Of a DNA stretch of 64,000 nucleotides, positions 41,077 to 51,700 are shown piece by piece. Within the stretch, counting starts at the first letter, position 1, and each line of letters opens with the position of its first letter. The position numbers and the translations under genes were made by a program. The notes under the pieces are model-generated. The model was not told the DNA's origin. It searched no databases and worked only from the letters and a program-made list of their open reading frames with translations. Source of the stretch: Gigaspora rosea (lineage: Eukaryota; Glomeromycota; Glomeromycetes; Diversisporales; Gigasporaceae); assembly GCA_003550325.1 (NCBI GenBank), contig QKWP01001915.1, forward strand, positions 26,044-90,043, read 5' to 3'.

Positions 41077-41560
41077 TCAGAATGCGATAGTATCATAAAT
41101 TTCTATAATAAATAATACATAAGTTAAAATTACAAAAGTGATGGAAAACGAATAAAACATTACATGATAATCTAATATAAATGATCTATTTCTATTTTCT
41201 AATACACAAATATGTTCATAAAATCGGCCATCGATAAACCTCTCTATATCTCGACACATTCTTTTATACACGGTGATGAGAATACCGCCTTCTGACCTTT
41301 CAACCGATTTATACGCTCCTTTTGCAAATTTTCCTTCCACCGCCCCAACATAAACTCCGAATGTGTACCCCCGTCTAACACCACCGTTCTAAACTAATCG
41401 ATTTTATCCCAACCTATAAACAAATTATTTGTTAATTGTAATATTGATAATTGTTGTTTTTGTGATTAGTAATTAACATACCTATATCTTTTGAATACCA
41501 TGCTTTGCACTGAAATGGGCTATTCGTCAAAAACAAAGAGCTTTCTTTATACATATAACT
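41077..41560 (-). pseudogene. Partial hypothetical gene with a possible intron
   Basis: The minus-strand frame 41390-41077 reads GGVRRGYTFGVYVGAVEGKF, KGAYKSVERSEGGILI and ends in a hydrophobic tail (FSITFVILTYVLFIIEI), with no ATG at its start. A good donor (GTATGT) lies upstream near 41493 after a short open stretch (SPFQCKAWYSKDI). Acceptors GTTTATAG and GATTAGTTTAG lie before the frame. A second frame over the same DNA (RTVVLDGGTHSEFMLGRW) also looks protein-like but has stops. I cannot tell which frame was used; probably a gene remnant. Confidence 0.3.
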
Positions 41561-43379
41561 TAAAAACTTAATCGTAATTAATTATTAAAAACTATTAATT
41601 GAACTTAATTCACCAGAATAAAGATTATTAACTTAATTCGTACCTCTATTTGTATTATCCAGGCCCTAATAAGTCTCACGAAGTTGAAGTAATTACCTTC
41701 CATATTGTAATCAACAGGACTCACCTGACTCATAGTGTAGATTGTCAAAAAGTGCGATAAACATTCAATACTGTATGAAGTTTAATTTTAAATAAAATAA
41801 TTAACTTAAGGATGCTAAATTCTCAGACAATAACAATAAAGTAAATTCTTTTTTAATAATTCAAGTCTAAAAAAATTTGCTCTAAAATCAGCGTTAAATA
41901 AAATTTATTTTAATAAAGCTATTTAACGGTATTGTTGGAAAGTCTTTAATTAAATGAACAAAAGTCTACATGCTTATTAAGATAGTTAATTCACATAAAT
42001 TAAACAGCTTTTAATTATATTCTGCTAATTATTTCACTCATTTTTATTATTATCCAATAATAAGATAAACCTTAATATTTATACAACATATCGGTATTGG
42101 GATAATGTAAATAGACCAGCCTACGCTAGGAAAAATTAATGAAAAAGTAGTCTTACCGCTTCATCAACTTATTGCACCAAGAATAAATCGGAGAGGACAG
42201 CAAATTCCAAGACCCCAAAATAGTTTTATATTATACAGAAGGAACTTAAATGCAAGGTTCTGTTAATGGACCAGGTTGGATTTTTCACCTCTTATGACAA
42301 ACTTGTAATAAGTTTTATTCACCAATTGATTATCACCAAAATATTTTCTAAATCTTGTCTTTTGTATTATAATTAATTAAAAAATCGAATAAGTAAATTT
42401 AATAGGTCAACGTAAAATAATAGATTTTTTTTTGTTTTCTGGTTTCGAATCATAATTAATCAAAGAAATTATTGTTAATAGATAATCTACATAAAATTCT
42501 TATTTTTATGCAAAATTGAAAGTGATAATCTGTACTGTTTTCTGCTAATTGTGAAAAAGATTAGTTTATGTCTAATTCAAACAAATATTTTAATTTGTAT
42601 AAATTAGGAAAAATATTGTTGTGAAATGAGATTTAAATAAAATTTTCTCTATCGCCAATAAAGTTCAATAGATTTGTGAATTGTGTTCTGAAACAATGAA
42701 TACTAGCATTTACGTCAGTAATACTCAAAAATGTCAATTATGTTTAATTCAAACAAATATTTTAATTTGAATAAATTTAACATTGTGAAATGAGATTGAA
42801 ATAAATTTTCTCCATCGTCGATAAAATCGGCTAGCCAGTTTTATAAGTAAAAAAAACTTCAAAACTAGCGATAGCATTGTACGTTTTTAGCTGACATATG
42901 AAATTCTTGGTAACGGATCTGTGTCATTTCACCGACTTACAATCAGTTCACCAACAATTATTTTACTGACAGTTCATTTCATAGAATACATTAATTTTAA
43001 ATTTTTGAATCGCATAATTATATATTAAGATATCTTCCAATCAGGTTTTATTCACAATAGACAGTAGTACCAAGATGGTTGTTTTGATCAAATTATGATT
43101 TATTTAATTGATGATCCGGATAAGATCAGCAGAATTACTAAAGTAAATTTTGGAGATAAGTAACGAATGATTTCACTAAGGTTAAATTGTTATTATATAT
43201 TTATTGCCAGTTCAACTTAATTACAACTATTTAATTTCGGACAACATACATTATTAGCGAAGATATCTCATTTTCTAAGAGAGTGGCGGCTTTCAAAAAG
43301 AATCACCTTTTAAGTATGCAGTGAAACACATATTAAAATGAGATAATTGAAGACCACCTTATTCATGGTAAACTTAAAG
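41561..43379. other. Intergenic with a short direct duplication
   Basis: The stretch 42570-42650 and 42745-42835 are direct copies (ATTCAAACAAATATTTTAAT, GTGAAATGAGATT, TTTTCTCYATCG). The stretch 42664-42730 repeats 39675-39755. No gene is seen in this long stretch. Confidence 0.45.
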
Positions 43380-43387
43380 TTAATCAG

Positions 43388-43643
43388 TAGGGTACTGCAA
43401 TTTGATTTGATTCGATTTGATTCGATCAAATATTCGATCTCAAATCAAATTCAAATACAGAAATTTCAAATCAAATCAAATTCAAATTGACAAAATATTC
43501 GATTCGATTTGAAAATATTTAATAAAAATTACAAATAAATTTGATTTGATTTGATTAAATCAAATTCAAACCAAGAGCTTATTCGATTCGATCAAATTCA
43601 AATATGCCTAATATTCAATTCGATTCGACTTTGAGGAACCCTA
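43388..43643. mobile_element. hAT MITE, 256 bp, TSD TTAATCAG
   Basis: The eight bases TTAATCAG lie on both sides (43380-43387 and 43644-43651). Ends are TAGGGTACTGCAA and, inverted, TAGGGTTCCTCAA. The interior consists of repeated TTTGATTCGA and TCAAATCAAATTCAAAT words in both orientations, so it can fold extensively. Non-coding. Confidence 0.85.
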
Positions 43644-43651
43644 TTAATCAG

Positions 43652-44550
43652 TTCTCGAAGCTTTTAATCCGCTATTGAACTTTCACAAAGCTTTCTCTGA
43701 GAAATAACGCGTTTTGATACCTGTATTTGCTTACATCGACAAGTTAAATTAATAAATAATTATATCTGCTCTGAATAATTCCGTGCGAGATAGTATTATT
43801 TCAACGCGAATAAAATCTACTTTCAAATAATAAATTCTTTGTACCTAATTATGATTTTATTAATTTTTATTCATTTATTCTTTTACTCATCTTCATTTGT
43901 TTAGTATCGCATACAGTATTGTCAAATGTGGCCCAATAATACAATATAAGTTAAGAATCAATAAATAAATATAGTATAGGTGACACCTTAATAAATAACC
44001 AATTGTTAATACTGAAATACGTTATTTCAATTAAATTTATACTTCATAATTTGCTGTTTAGTAATCTAAAAGCTTAACGCTTTAAAATTTAGTAATAACA
44101 ACTTTCTCGTTAAATAATTAATATCGATATGAAATAATCGTCATCATTCTCTTTACATTGACAAATTCTTAATTTAGAAATTCACTGATACTTTGTGGCT
44201 TATGCGCCACCAACCTGGTACACATTGCTAATCCAAATAAACTTATTTGTTCTAATTTTAAATTTTTTGCATGTGACTTTGTAAATTTCTTTGTTAAACT
44301 TCCGTGCAAATTAACAACATAGTTAGGTTTTTATTAAATAAAATTCCATTATTTTAATTTAAATCAACTAATTGTTAGAATTGAATATAACATTTTCAAT
44401 TAATTTCAATACATTAATTAAAAGGGAATGAGACAAATGCAATGAACAACGCGACCATATTTATTTTTCAGATAGTAAGAATTGCTATACTTAACATTGT
44501 TGAACTTATTTTCCAATTCTGTAATAATACTAATAATGAAGGTTCATTGC
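43652..44550. other. Intergenic
   Basis: Plain A/T-rich sequence downstream of the Sel1 gene. A plus-strand frame that begins at 44442 overlaps the gene's 3' end and is not credible. Confidence 0.4.
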
Positions 44551-44970
44551 TTATTGAAATCGTAACATACGATCCACCTTCCCTTTATATTCGTTTACCT
44601 TTTTTAAGGCTTCACTCTTTAACTCAGAACCATCTCTTTTAGAAATTTGATTAAAAATATTTAATGCTTTTTCGTATTCTTGTTTATCAGCAAGTGTTTG
44701 TACATAGTTAAAAGCTTTTTTTTCATCTTTTTTTATATACCCATGTAGGTAGTATTCAGCAGCTAAATATTCAGCTTGAGATTGGATTACGGCCTCTTTA
44801 CAATTAAGCAGACCTTCAATTATTTTGAATGCTTTTTGATGCTCTTCTTTTCTTTTATAACTTAAAGCTTTTGAAAGGTTAATAGATTCATTTTTAAATT
44901 TTTTTTCCTCTTTAAATATTTTACCAGGATCTTTAGGTATTTGATGGGCTGCTACTTTTTTTTTTGACAT
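44551..44970 (-). CDS. Sel1-repeat protein, 139 residues
   Basis: ATG at 44970 (MSKKKVAAHQIPKDPGK). After a lysine-rich lead it has Sel1/TPR-like helical repeats: ALSYKRKEEHQKAFKIIEGL, SQAEYLAAEYYLHGYIKKDE-type (the AEYYLHGY...KDEKKAFNY pattern is the Sel1 signature), and EKALNIFNQISKRDGSELKS. Sel1 repeats serve as adaptor surfaces in ER-quality-control and signalling complexes; this protein's partner is unknown. It is short, with about two to three repeats. It is transcribed divergently from the Sel1 gene at 46.1 kb across 1.1 kb. Confidence 0.7.
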   Translation of the reverse strand: MSKKKVAAHQIPKDPGKIFKEEKKFKNESINLSKALSYKRKEEHQKAFKIIEGLLNCKEAVIQSQAEYLAAEYYLHGYIKKDEKKAFNYVQTLADKQEYEKALNIFNQISKRDGSELKSEALKKVNEYKGKVDRMLRFQ

Positions 44971-46090
44971 CGTTGCTTTTTATTTTCAAAATATAAGTGA
45001 AAAGATTATATATTTATATGAACTAAAAAAGCTAAATTGATGAAGAAATACAGAATAAGTTTGCATTTCATTGATTAGAAGTTTAAATTTAATTGATATT
45101 TCTTTTCTCAATTGATACAAATCGTTCATTATCTCTACCAATTCATGTATTTATAATTAATCAACCAATTTAATTGAAAGGAAACAGCACTATCATAAAT
45201 TCATTTTATTAATATGAATATTTGATGTTTTGAATATTTGTAAAAATACACGATAACATGTCGAATTACTGGTTATTTTAGAAGCCGAAGAGAGATTTTC
45301 TTAGTATAGAAAAAAGGTTCACAAACTCAAATTTGTTAACTGAATATAAATCTAAGCTATATCCTATTTAATAACAATACCTATTTCTCTATTATATAGC
45401 CTATCATCAGTAGAAATAGAATTTTTGAACCGATACATTAAATGTATCTAAAAAAATTTTGCATATTAATATTGTCCTTTAATACACGTACCACAACCAA
45501 TTACTTTCGCTTTGGCTTAAAACTGTAATGTGAAATCAATTATGAACTTGAACTTGCTTCGCGTAATCTGCTAATATTTCATTAAGTTGTTTACTTCAAA
45601 AAGCAATTAAATTTGTTTTGTTGTAAATTAATTCTCTTTATTGCTAGAAAATGTTAGATCAACTTCTTAAAGCTCATCGTCTTTAAATAATTTTATTAAA
45701 TATATCATATGCTAAAAATGAAACAATTAAACATTATTTTCTACGTTTAAAATAATTTAAATTGAGTTATATAACTAAGTAATAAAGTAAAATTGGTCAT
45801 TTAAATGCATAAGATCGTACCAAATTAAATTTTATTAATTAATTCCTCAACTTCATACAATAAATAATTATTATTCAGTCACATTTGTTTACTAATTCTA
45901 TATTGCAAGGCGCCATTTTTAAAGTTACTTTTGTAACTTTAAATTTAATTAACATTATATATTAACAAATTAATAAAATTCAATTCAACAAAATAAATTC
46001 ATTCTGCAAAATCACTTGTGTTTACTTAAATATAAATACTGCACTTAAATTAACAAAGGAATATTTTATTCTTATTTTAAGAATTAAGCA
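44971..46090. promoter_or_regulatory. Divergent intergenic region between two Sel1 genes
   Basis: About 1.1 kb separates the start codons of the two divergent Sel1-repeat genes, so it should contain both promoters. I see A/T-rich sequence without a repeated regulatory word that I can defend. Confidence 0.35.
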
Positions 46091-46781
46091 ATGTTAAAAG
46101 AAGAAAGAATTCTTAACGAGTCCTTAAAAATTATTGAAAAAATTCGCAAAAATGAAGAAAAAAATGATAAAAAAATTTACAAGAATAATAACCAAATATT
46201 TGAAAGGTATAAAGATGACTGAAAAATATAATAATTACATTTATTCGTTTATATAATTTTATAAATTACAATACTTTTAACAAAGTGATCTTTTTACTTA
46301 TGTTTTAAGAATAACGACAAAGGATGAAGTTTTAGTAAGAGATGAAGAAAATGAAAAAGAAAAATTTCAAAAATCCTTGAAAATAATTGAAGCAATTCGC
46401 AAAGATAATGAAAAAAAATCATCTAAAAATGAATACGATATACTGCTTAAATCAGCTATAAAAGAGTTCGAAAGAGGAAATTATTCTTCCTCGTTTTGCT
46501 CTTTAACTAGTATTATTGATAACCATAAAAATATTCAAAACCAATTATTGGTATTTGATACAAAATTTTGGTTAGCAAAAATATATGAAAAAGGCTTAGG
46601 TTTTAAAAACAATGAAAAAAACCAAGCTTTTAATTACTATGAAGAGGTTTTTAATAGTAATTCAAAATTCAAAGAAAATGCAAGAAATCAATTAATAATT
46701 TGCTACTCTCAAGGAATCGGCATTAGAAAAGACAATTCAAAAGCTGATAAACTTTACGAAAGGAAAGAAAAAATTAAGTAA
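46091..46781 (+). CDS. Sel1-repeat protein, two exons, 195 residues
   Basis: Exon 1 (46091-46206) starts MLKEERILNESLKIIEKIRK. An intron at 46207-46309 (GTATAA to TTTTAAG) joins in frame through a split Arg codon to exon 2 (ITTKDEVLVRDEENEKE). Exon 2 has a near-duplicate of the exon 1 motif (QKSLKIIEAIRKDNEKK) and then Sel1 repeats (FDTKFWLAKIYEKGLGFKNN, ENARNQLIICYSQGIGIRKD). WLAKIYEKGLGF and LIICYSQGIGI are typical Sel1 helices. Spliced length is 588 bases, an exact multiple of three. Probably a cytosolic scaffold protein; partner unknown. Confidence 0.75.
46207..46309 (+). other. Spliceosomal intron, 103 bp
   Basis: GTATAA donor directly after ...TTTGAAAG and TTTTAAG acceptor. Removal joins ER-ITTKDE in frame and eliminates the TGA that otherwise ends exon 1. 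Confidence 0.65.
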
Positions 46782-48359
46782 AATTCTAGAAAACAAAAAT
46801 TTTTAATCAAAACTCTCGAATAAAGTAACCAAAATTAGTGCAAAAAAAGAAATAAAAAATATTTGCAGCAAGAAACAAAAAAAAATAATTTGGCAAATAT
46901 GAATTTGAGAGTGAATTAATTTTGGCCATGAATTTAGGACGAATCAAAGCATAAATTTGGCCGAATTAAGTGAATTTGGCTGAATTAAAATTTGGGCAGA
47001 TTTAGATAATAATATTAACAGCTAATATTGTGTAAATTTGGGCCGAATTAAGCATAAATTTGGGCTGAATTAGAAAGTGAATTAATTTTGACCATGAATT
47101 TAAAACGAATCAGATTTAGTTTTTTTATCTAAGTTGGATCATAGAATAAGTGAATTTGGAATATAAATTTGGCCAAATTAAATTTTTGATTAATTATAAT
47201 TACTTGTTCAACATTTAATTAAAATTAGTTAAAACTGGAATAATAGGAACACCGAAGTCGCTGATTCACTATATTGTTTTTGAAGGTCATTATCATTCAT
47301 TACTTGTTGGATAGCTTTCTTTTTCCTTTATTTTTCATTTTATTAATTTTTGATAACATTTGATAAATGCAATGTAAGAATCGAATTGCAATTTTTATTT
47401 TGATGAATGAACATTGAAGAAAATGTTCGAGATAACTTCAGTTATATTGGATGAAAGCTAAATAGAATTATTTACAATGTTAAAATACTAATTAAAATGA
47501 CAAACATATATGAAAAGTGCAAATTTTGGATTTGCTAATTTCTAGTTTTATCTTTACAATTTCATAACCATCGCCTTCGCTAAACATCCTGTAAATATAA
47601 GATATATTGAAACACAAAATCAGGATGTTTTAACCTATTAGTCCGGATAAATAAAATTAGATTTCTTATAATTAATAAATTCTAAGTAAAATCTAATAGT
47701 TAATAAACTTACTCTCCGCTTGCCAATGTCAAACACTAGAACTTTGGTAATGGCTTCAAATGTTTATATAGCACTATGAATGAAGCATGGTGCTAATCAT
47801 GTGTCCCTGACACAGTAACAAAGTGGACAAGTAGAAATAAGTTGTCGCTTGCATATGAAGATGTAATTGTATAATTTATTTGTTTTAATATTTATTATAA
47901 CTATTGAATATGACACTAGAAAACCCTTTTTAATTGGTTTTCTGGAATATGTTATGAAGATATTCATCTTAGTTAGAGTTGGTCGGATATTATTCTGATG
48001 AAGGAATTGGAGTTTTGTTATCATCAGAGCTGCTATTGAATTTAATGAAAAACTAATTTTTTATACTTGAAATTACTGGATGGTGTCCAAAGGGTAGAAA
48101 AGCTGAAGGTTCTTAAAGAAACTTCAACAAATAATTATAATTAAGCAATTGAACAAAACATTGAAAATAAATTATTTTTATCATCTAAAAATAAAATGAA
48201 CATGAAGAAGAAACAAAATATTAATGTAAAAATTTAAAAGACTTTTGACTAGAATAATTTAATAAACAAATATTAGATTATTCTAGTCGAGGGCCTTTTT
48301 CTTTAAGTTAATAAATATTTAAAATTTCAAATTTATTGATTCTTCTCTTTTAAAAAGAT
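46782..48359. other. Intergenic with an AATTTTGGC-type repeat array
   Basis: The stretch 46890-47180 contains about eight words of AATTTGGCCGAATTAA or TTTTGGCCATGAATTTA type in tandem. From 47200 to 48359 nothing is recognised; the one minus-strand frame (48024-47797) has no domain and no conserved feature. Confidence 0.45.
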
Positions 48360-48860
48360 TTAATCTATTTTATTATATTCAAATCCTAATTCTTCACATG
48401 TTTTAATTGTATTATGATGTCCTCTATTAGCAGCCTTCAAAAGAAATCTTCTAGCTTTCTCTTCGTCTTTTTCTAATTTAAATTTTGAAAGACCGAGTAC
48501 CTGCGTTTTTTTGAGCAGTTATATTACCTTCATTAGCGACTTCGATAATATATTTTTTGAATTCTTGGGGTTTATCTGTTATGTATAAAAAATAAGCATA
48601 ATATAATTTGGCATCCGTTTTCATCTTGTTTTCGTTAATAGCGGCTTCTTTAAATAATTCTCCTGATTTAAACTTATCACTTTCTACACCTAGACCATCC
48701 CAAAAACAACGGGCTAAATTATATTTAGCAAATAAGAGCGTACGTTATTTTGTCAAGAATTTTGCATACTTGTTCTTTTTGACCTTTTTGCATTCGTCGT
48801 TTAATTTTTTTTTTTCATTTAATGGAAGATTCTTGATTAGAACAGATCGATTTAAATATT
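48360..48860 (-). pseudogene. Sel1-repeat pseudogene
   Basis: The minus-strand frame carries CKKVKKNKYAKFLTK, then an in-frame TAA near 48740. It continues in the same frame as FAKYNLARCFWDGLGVESDK, LFKEAAINENKMKTDAKLYY and YIIEVANEGNITAQKNAGT. A frameshift at about 48495 follows, and the next frame ends LEKDEEKARRFLLKAANRGH, CEELGFEYNKID-stop. The motifs NLARCFWDGLGV, LFKEAA and KAANRGH are diagnostic Sel1 repeats. No start codon; one stop and one frameshift make it inactive. Confidence 0.7.
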
Positions 48861-49312
48861 AGTTTTTGCATATTATCGCTTTTTTCTTCTTGGATTCTTC
48901 GTCGAGCTGACTCTCCGATCCGATTGACTATTTACTCACTAGGAGTTTGTATTACCCGCGCAATAAGTGGATGCACTGGAAAATTAACTCATTTTTCCTA
49001 AGGCGCTAAAAAGCTAAAAAGAACTTGGATTTGACAAATTGTCATTTAAAAGACTAGCTGTCAATGGAAGCCTACTTACCTCAATAGAGTTTTTAACTAA
49101 ATTACCTCACCCAGAGATTTTGGAAGATTCGATACTTTCCGACTGACTACTTTGGGGTTTGTGTGCCATTTTGAAAATCTTAGTTTTTTACAAGTTGAAA
49201 ACCAATTTCACAAGCACGGTTCAAAGTGTTACAATCGCTTCTATGGTTCTCTTGAAGGTACTAAATAAACTAGAATTGCTCTTTTTTGATCATGATGTTG
49301 ACAGCGGCTTAG
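48861..49312 (+). pseudogene. Degenerate coding remnant
   Basis: Plus-strand pieces such as HFENLSFLQVENQFHKHGSK and CYNRFYGSLEGTK look protein-like but are cut by stops. The following open stretch (49313-49492) probably belonged to the same gene. The sequence GCTGACTCTCCGATCCGATT at about 48909 marks a region of mixed composition. The family is not recognised. Confidence 0.35.
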
Positions 49313-49492
49313 AACATTTGCCAGGCAGTATCAAAATTTTCTTGCACAGCCCTCAATAAGTATGGTGATGACGGAAAGGTTGAATATTTTGGAAAAATGG
49401 CATATATTAGAAAAGAATTGGAGAAATATGGTGGATGGAAGGCAAACGAATACGAAAAATGCTTCTTTAAATCATTTAAAAATTCCATTTAA
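49313..49492 (+). pseudogene. Fragment of a hypothetical protein, 59 codons
   Basis: Open from a TAG to a TAA: NICQAVSKFSCTALNKYGDD, GKVEYFGKMAYIRKELEKYG, GWKANEYEKCFFKSFKNSI. The composition is clearly protein-like (aromatic residues in a helical pattern). The only ATG is internal, so the N-terminal part is lost, probably the stretch just upstream. Function unknown. Confidence 0.4.
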
Positions 49493-49745
49493 CCCTAAAA
49501 TTGACAAATTTAATCTATTTTTGGTTAAATATTACCATTAAACAAATAACAATTTAAATTGTTAAACAAATAAAACAATAAAACCTCAAAAATATATAAA
49601 ATCTAGCATAAGCTGGTTTTTCTTTTTTTTATTCTCTTTTACCCATCAAGTTCAGTTGACGGTATGTTCCAATTTTTTTATTTTAATTTATTTTTTTTTA
49701 CAAGTCTTATGCAAATAAAAAATGGATATTTTTCCTTGACAGATC

Positions 49746-49970
49746 ATGATGAAAATTTGTTGGTCATTCATTCTTTTTCTATCTACAATACTTGCTTTTA
49801 TCATTTATTTGTACACTCAAGATGGAGTTTCTCGGTTGTTATGTTGGTTACTCTTTAATTTTACATTCACATTGATTGTTTTTCCTATCATAATTTTGGC
49901 TAAATATAATAAATGTGAGCCTGTTAGTGATAATTACAATGACGAGAATAAAGTTAACGAAAGTGAATAA
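49746..49970 (+). CDS. Small two-span membrane protein, 73-74 residues
   Basis: Two ATGs in tandem at 49746 and 49749 (MMKICWSFILFLSTILAFII). Residues 3-22 and about 33-54 (LLCWLLFNFTFTLIVFPIII) are hydrophobic spans joined by a short polar loop (YLYTQDGVSR). An acidic tail follows (CEPVSDNYNDENKVNESE). The regular arrangement of span, loop, span and charged tail argues that it is real. It resembles in type, not in sequence, the small membrane protein at 8.0 kb. Confidence 0.5.
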   Translation: MMKICWSFILFLSTILAFIIYLYTQDGVSRLLCWLLFNFTFTLIVFPIIILAKYNKCEPVSDNYNDENKVNESE

Positions 49971-51317
49971 ACACCTTGACTACAGAAAGCGAACTTGAAA
50001 TTGATGAGATAATGTATATCACAGGATTTCCAGTCAAATACTTTCTTTTTTTAATTACCAATTTACTATTATGTATTTATTTTTTAATTAAACAAAGATT
50101 ATTGCTGAATATTGTTTTTTTCATTGTAATAAATTTATTATAGTGCAAAAAATTTCTAACTTCCGTAAAAAGTTTCACATGTAATAATATGATTCTTAAT
50201 GTAAATTCTTTATGCAAGTTTTTTTATTATTTACACGTAATTTTCTTAATGAAACTAAGAAATAAGTCTTAATATATATGGTCTTTTGACCGTCAGCACC
50301 TCCGTAAGTGCACCACCAAGCGATATTTTTACAATATACATTTATGGTAGTGTTCGGCGCGTGAAATTTTTTGAGGCATGCCCCCTATATTGATCAATAA
50401 ATTAATATATTAAACTTAATTCTCACTTTCTTTGAACCTTTTCACTGAATCGAAATTTATTAATAAATCTATTGAATATTCACTAATTTTATTTATTTAT
50501 TTTTTTATTCGATTTAGTGAATAACGGTCACATCTCTACTAGCATAAGTAATCTATAATTTTATTTTTTGCCAATTTATTAATTAATATTTCTATTCAGC
50601 CTCTAACCTTCTAAAAGCATAATTTACTGTTCATATCACTAATTCACGTCATATAAATAAAAAATTTAGTTCAAACATCGAATTAAGCCCCATGTCGTCA
50701 AATGAATTTTGTATCTTCTCTAAGCTTCTCATGAAAAACAATAATTAAGAAATTTGTGGATTTTGTGGTTGTCTCTCTTTCAGATACGATGTGAAATAAT
50801 ACACGCTTCTCAATGTTTTTCTTAGCTTTATTCATAATATTAATAGTTTTACATATAGTTTGCTGCTGCTTGTGTAATGTGTCAAAAATTACATAAGAAT
50901 TAATTAAACTCTCAAAAAACGGATAAACTATTTTTCCAGCCCGGAAATTTTTTTGATGTCTTTATTGTTAATTATGTTACAAATTTAACTTTAGAATTGC
51001 CCAAACTTCAACCATTTGCCCGAGTGCCAATACCTTGGCAGAGCTAACAGTCCGAAAGTAACACACGTTTATAGTGGCAAATTTTTAGTTCGACAGTATA
51101 TTGCAGATCCTATATATTTTAAACCTGTTTTATTTTTATTACATTAATATATATTTTAAACTATATATATATATACTTTACATTAATGTAACTTATATAT
51201 ACTAAGCATATATGTAAAATGTATACGATTTCAAATATAGTTATTAACACAGGAAATTTATCGAATTGAAATCTGATAAATAAATTGACTTGTATCCCTT
51301 AACGTTTCGCTTACAAC
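49971..51317. other. Intergenic with fragments of elements
   Basis: The stretch 50280-50385 has a denser composition (GACCGTCAGCACCTCCGTAA, GTGCACCACCAAGCG, TTCGGCGCGTGAAA) and may be an element end. The stretch 50450-50538 is a partial relative of the 40028 hAT MITE, ending GAATAACGGTCACATCTCTA. Nothing else. Confidence 0.45.
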
Positions 51318-51426
51318 TAGAGATGTGAACTGTGAATTACAATACATATAAATAATAGTTTTTTTTTAAAACTACAGTTTTACAATAAACTACATATTAA
51401 CTAATAGTTTACGGATCGCACATCTA
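51318..51426. mobile_element. hAT MITE, 109 bp, TSD CTTACAAC
   Basis: CTTACAAC lies immediately on both sides (51310-51317 and 51427-51434). Ends are TAGAGATGTGAACTG and, inverted, TAGATGTGCGATCCG. The interior is A/T-rich and folds on itself (ATAATAGTTTTTTTTTAAAA region). Member of the TAGAGATGTGAC group. Confidence 0.8.
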
Positions 51427-51434
51427 CTTACAAC

Positions 51435-51700
51435 AAGAAAGACCTTTCACTAACTACCTAGGTATATTTTACTAATTGAATTAGTGCCTCGTCGTTATTT
51501 GTGGTATTAATATTCCAAAAATTTTAATCAATCGAAGAAATGAAATAGAAATTAATTTTACTGATTTTTCAAATAACCTAAGTTGATCCCGTGACCTTCT
51601 GATTGGTCAATCACAATCAAGTTTGATCAACAACCGATCATGATGTTTATTTATTGTTTACCTGTTTGTTATTGTCGATCATCTGATCCGATTATTTTCT
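51435..51700. other. Intergenic
   Basis: No feature recognised apart from a short stretch of TGATC words (GTTTGATCAACAACCGATCA). Confidence 0.35.

Noticed and set aside
50280-50385. Possible tRNA or tRNA-derived SINE (also considered at 51725-51880 and 52845-52990)
   Set aside because: Short matches to internal promoter boxes (for example TTTCGAAACCC) exist, but no cloverleaf or properly spaced A box could be built.
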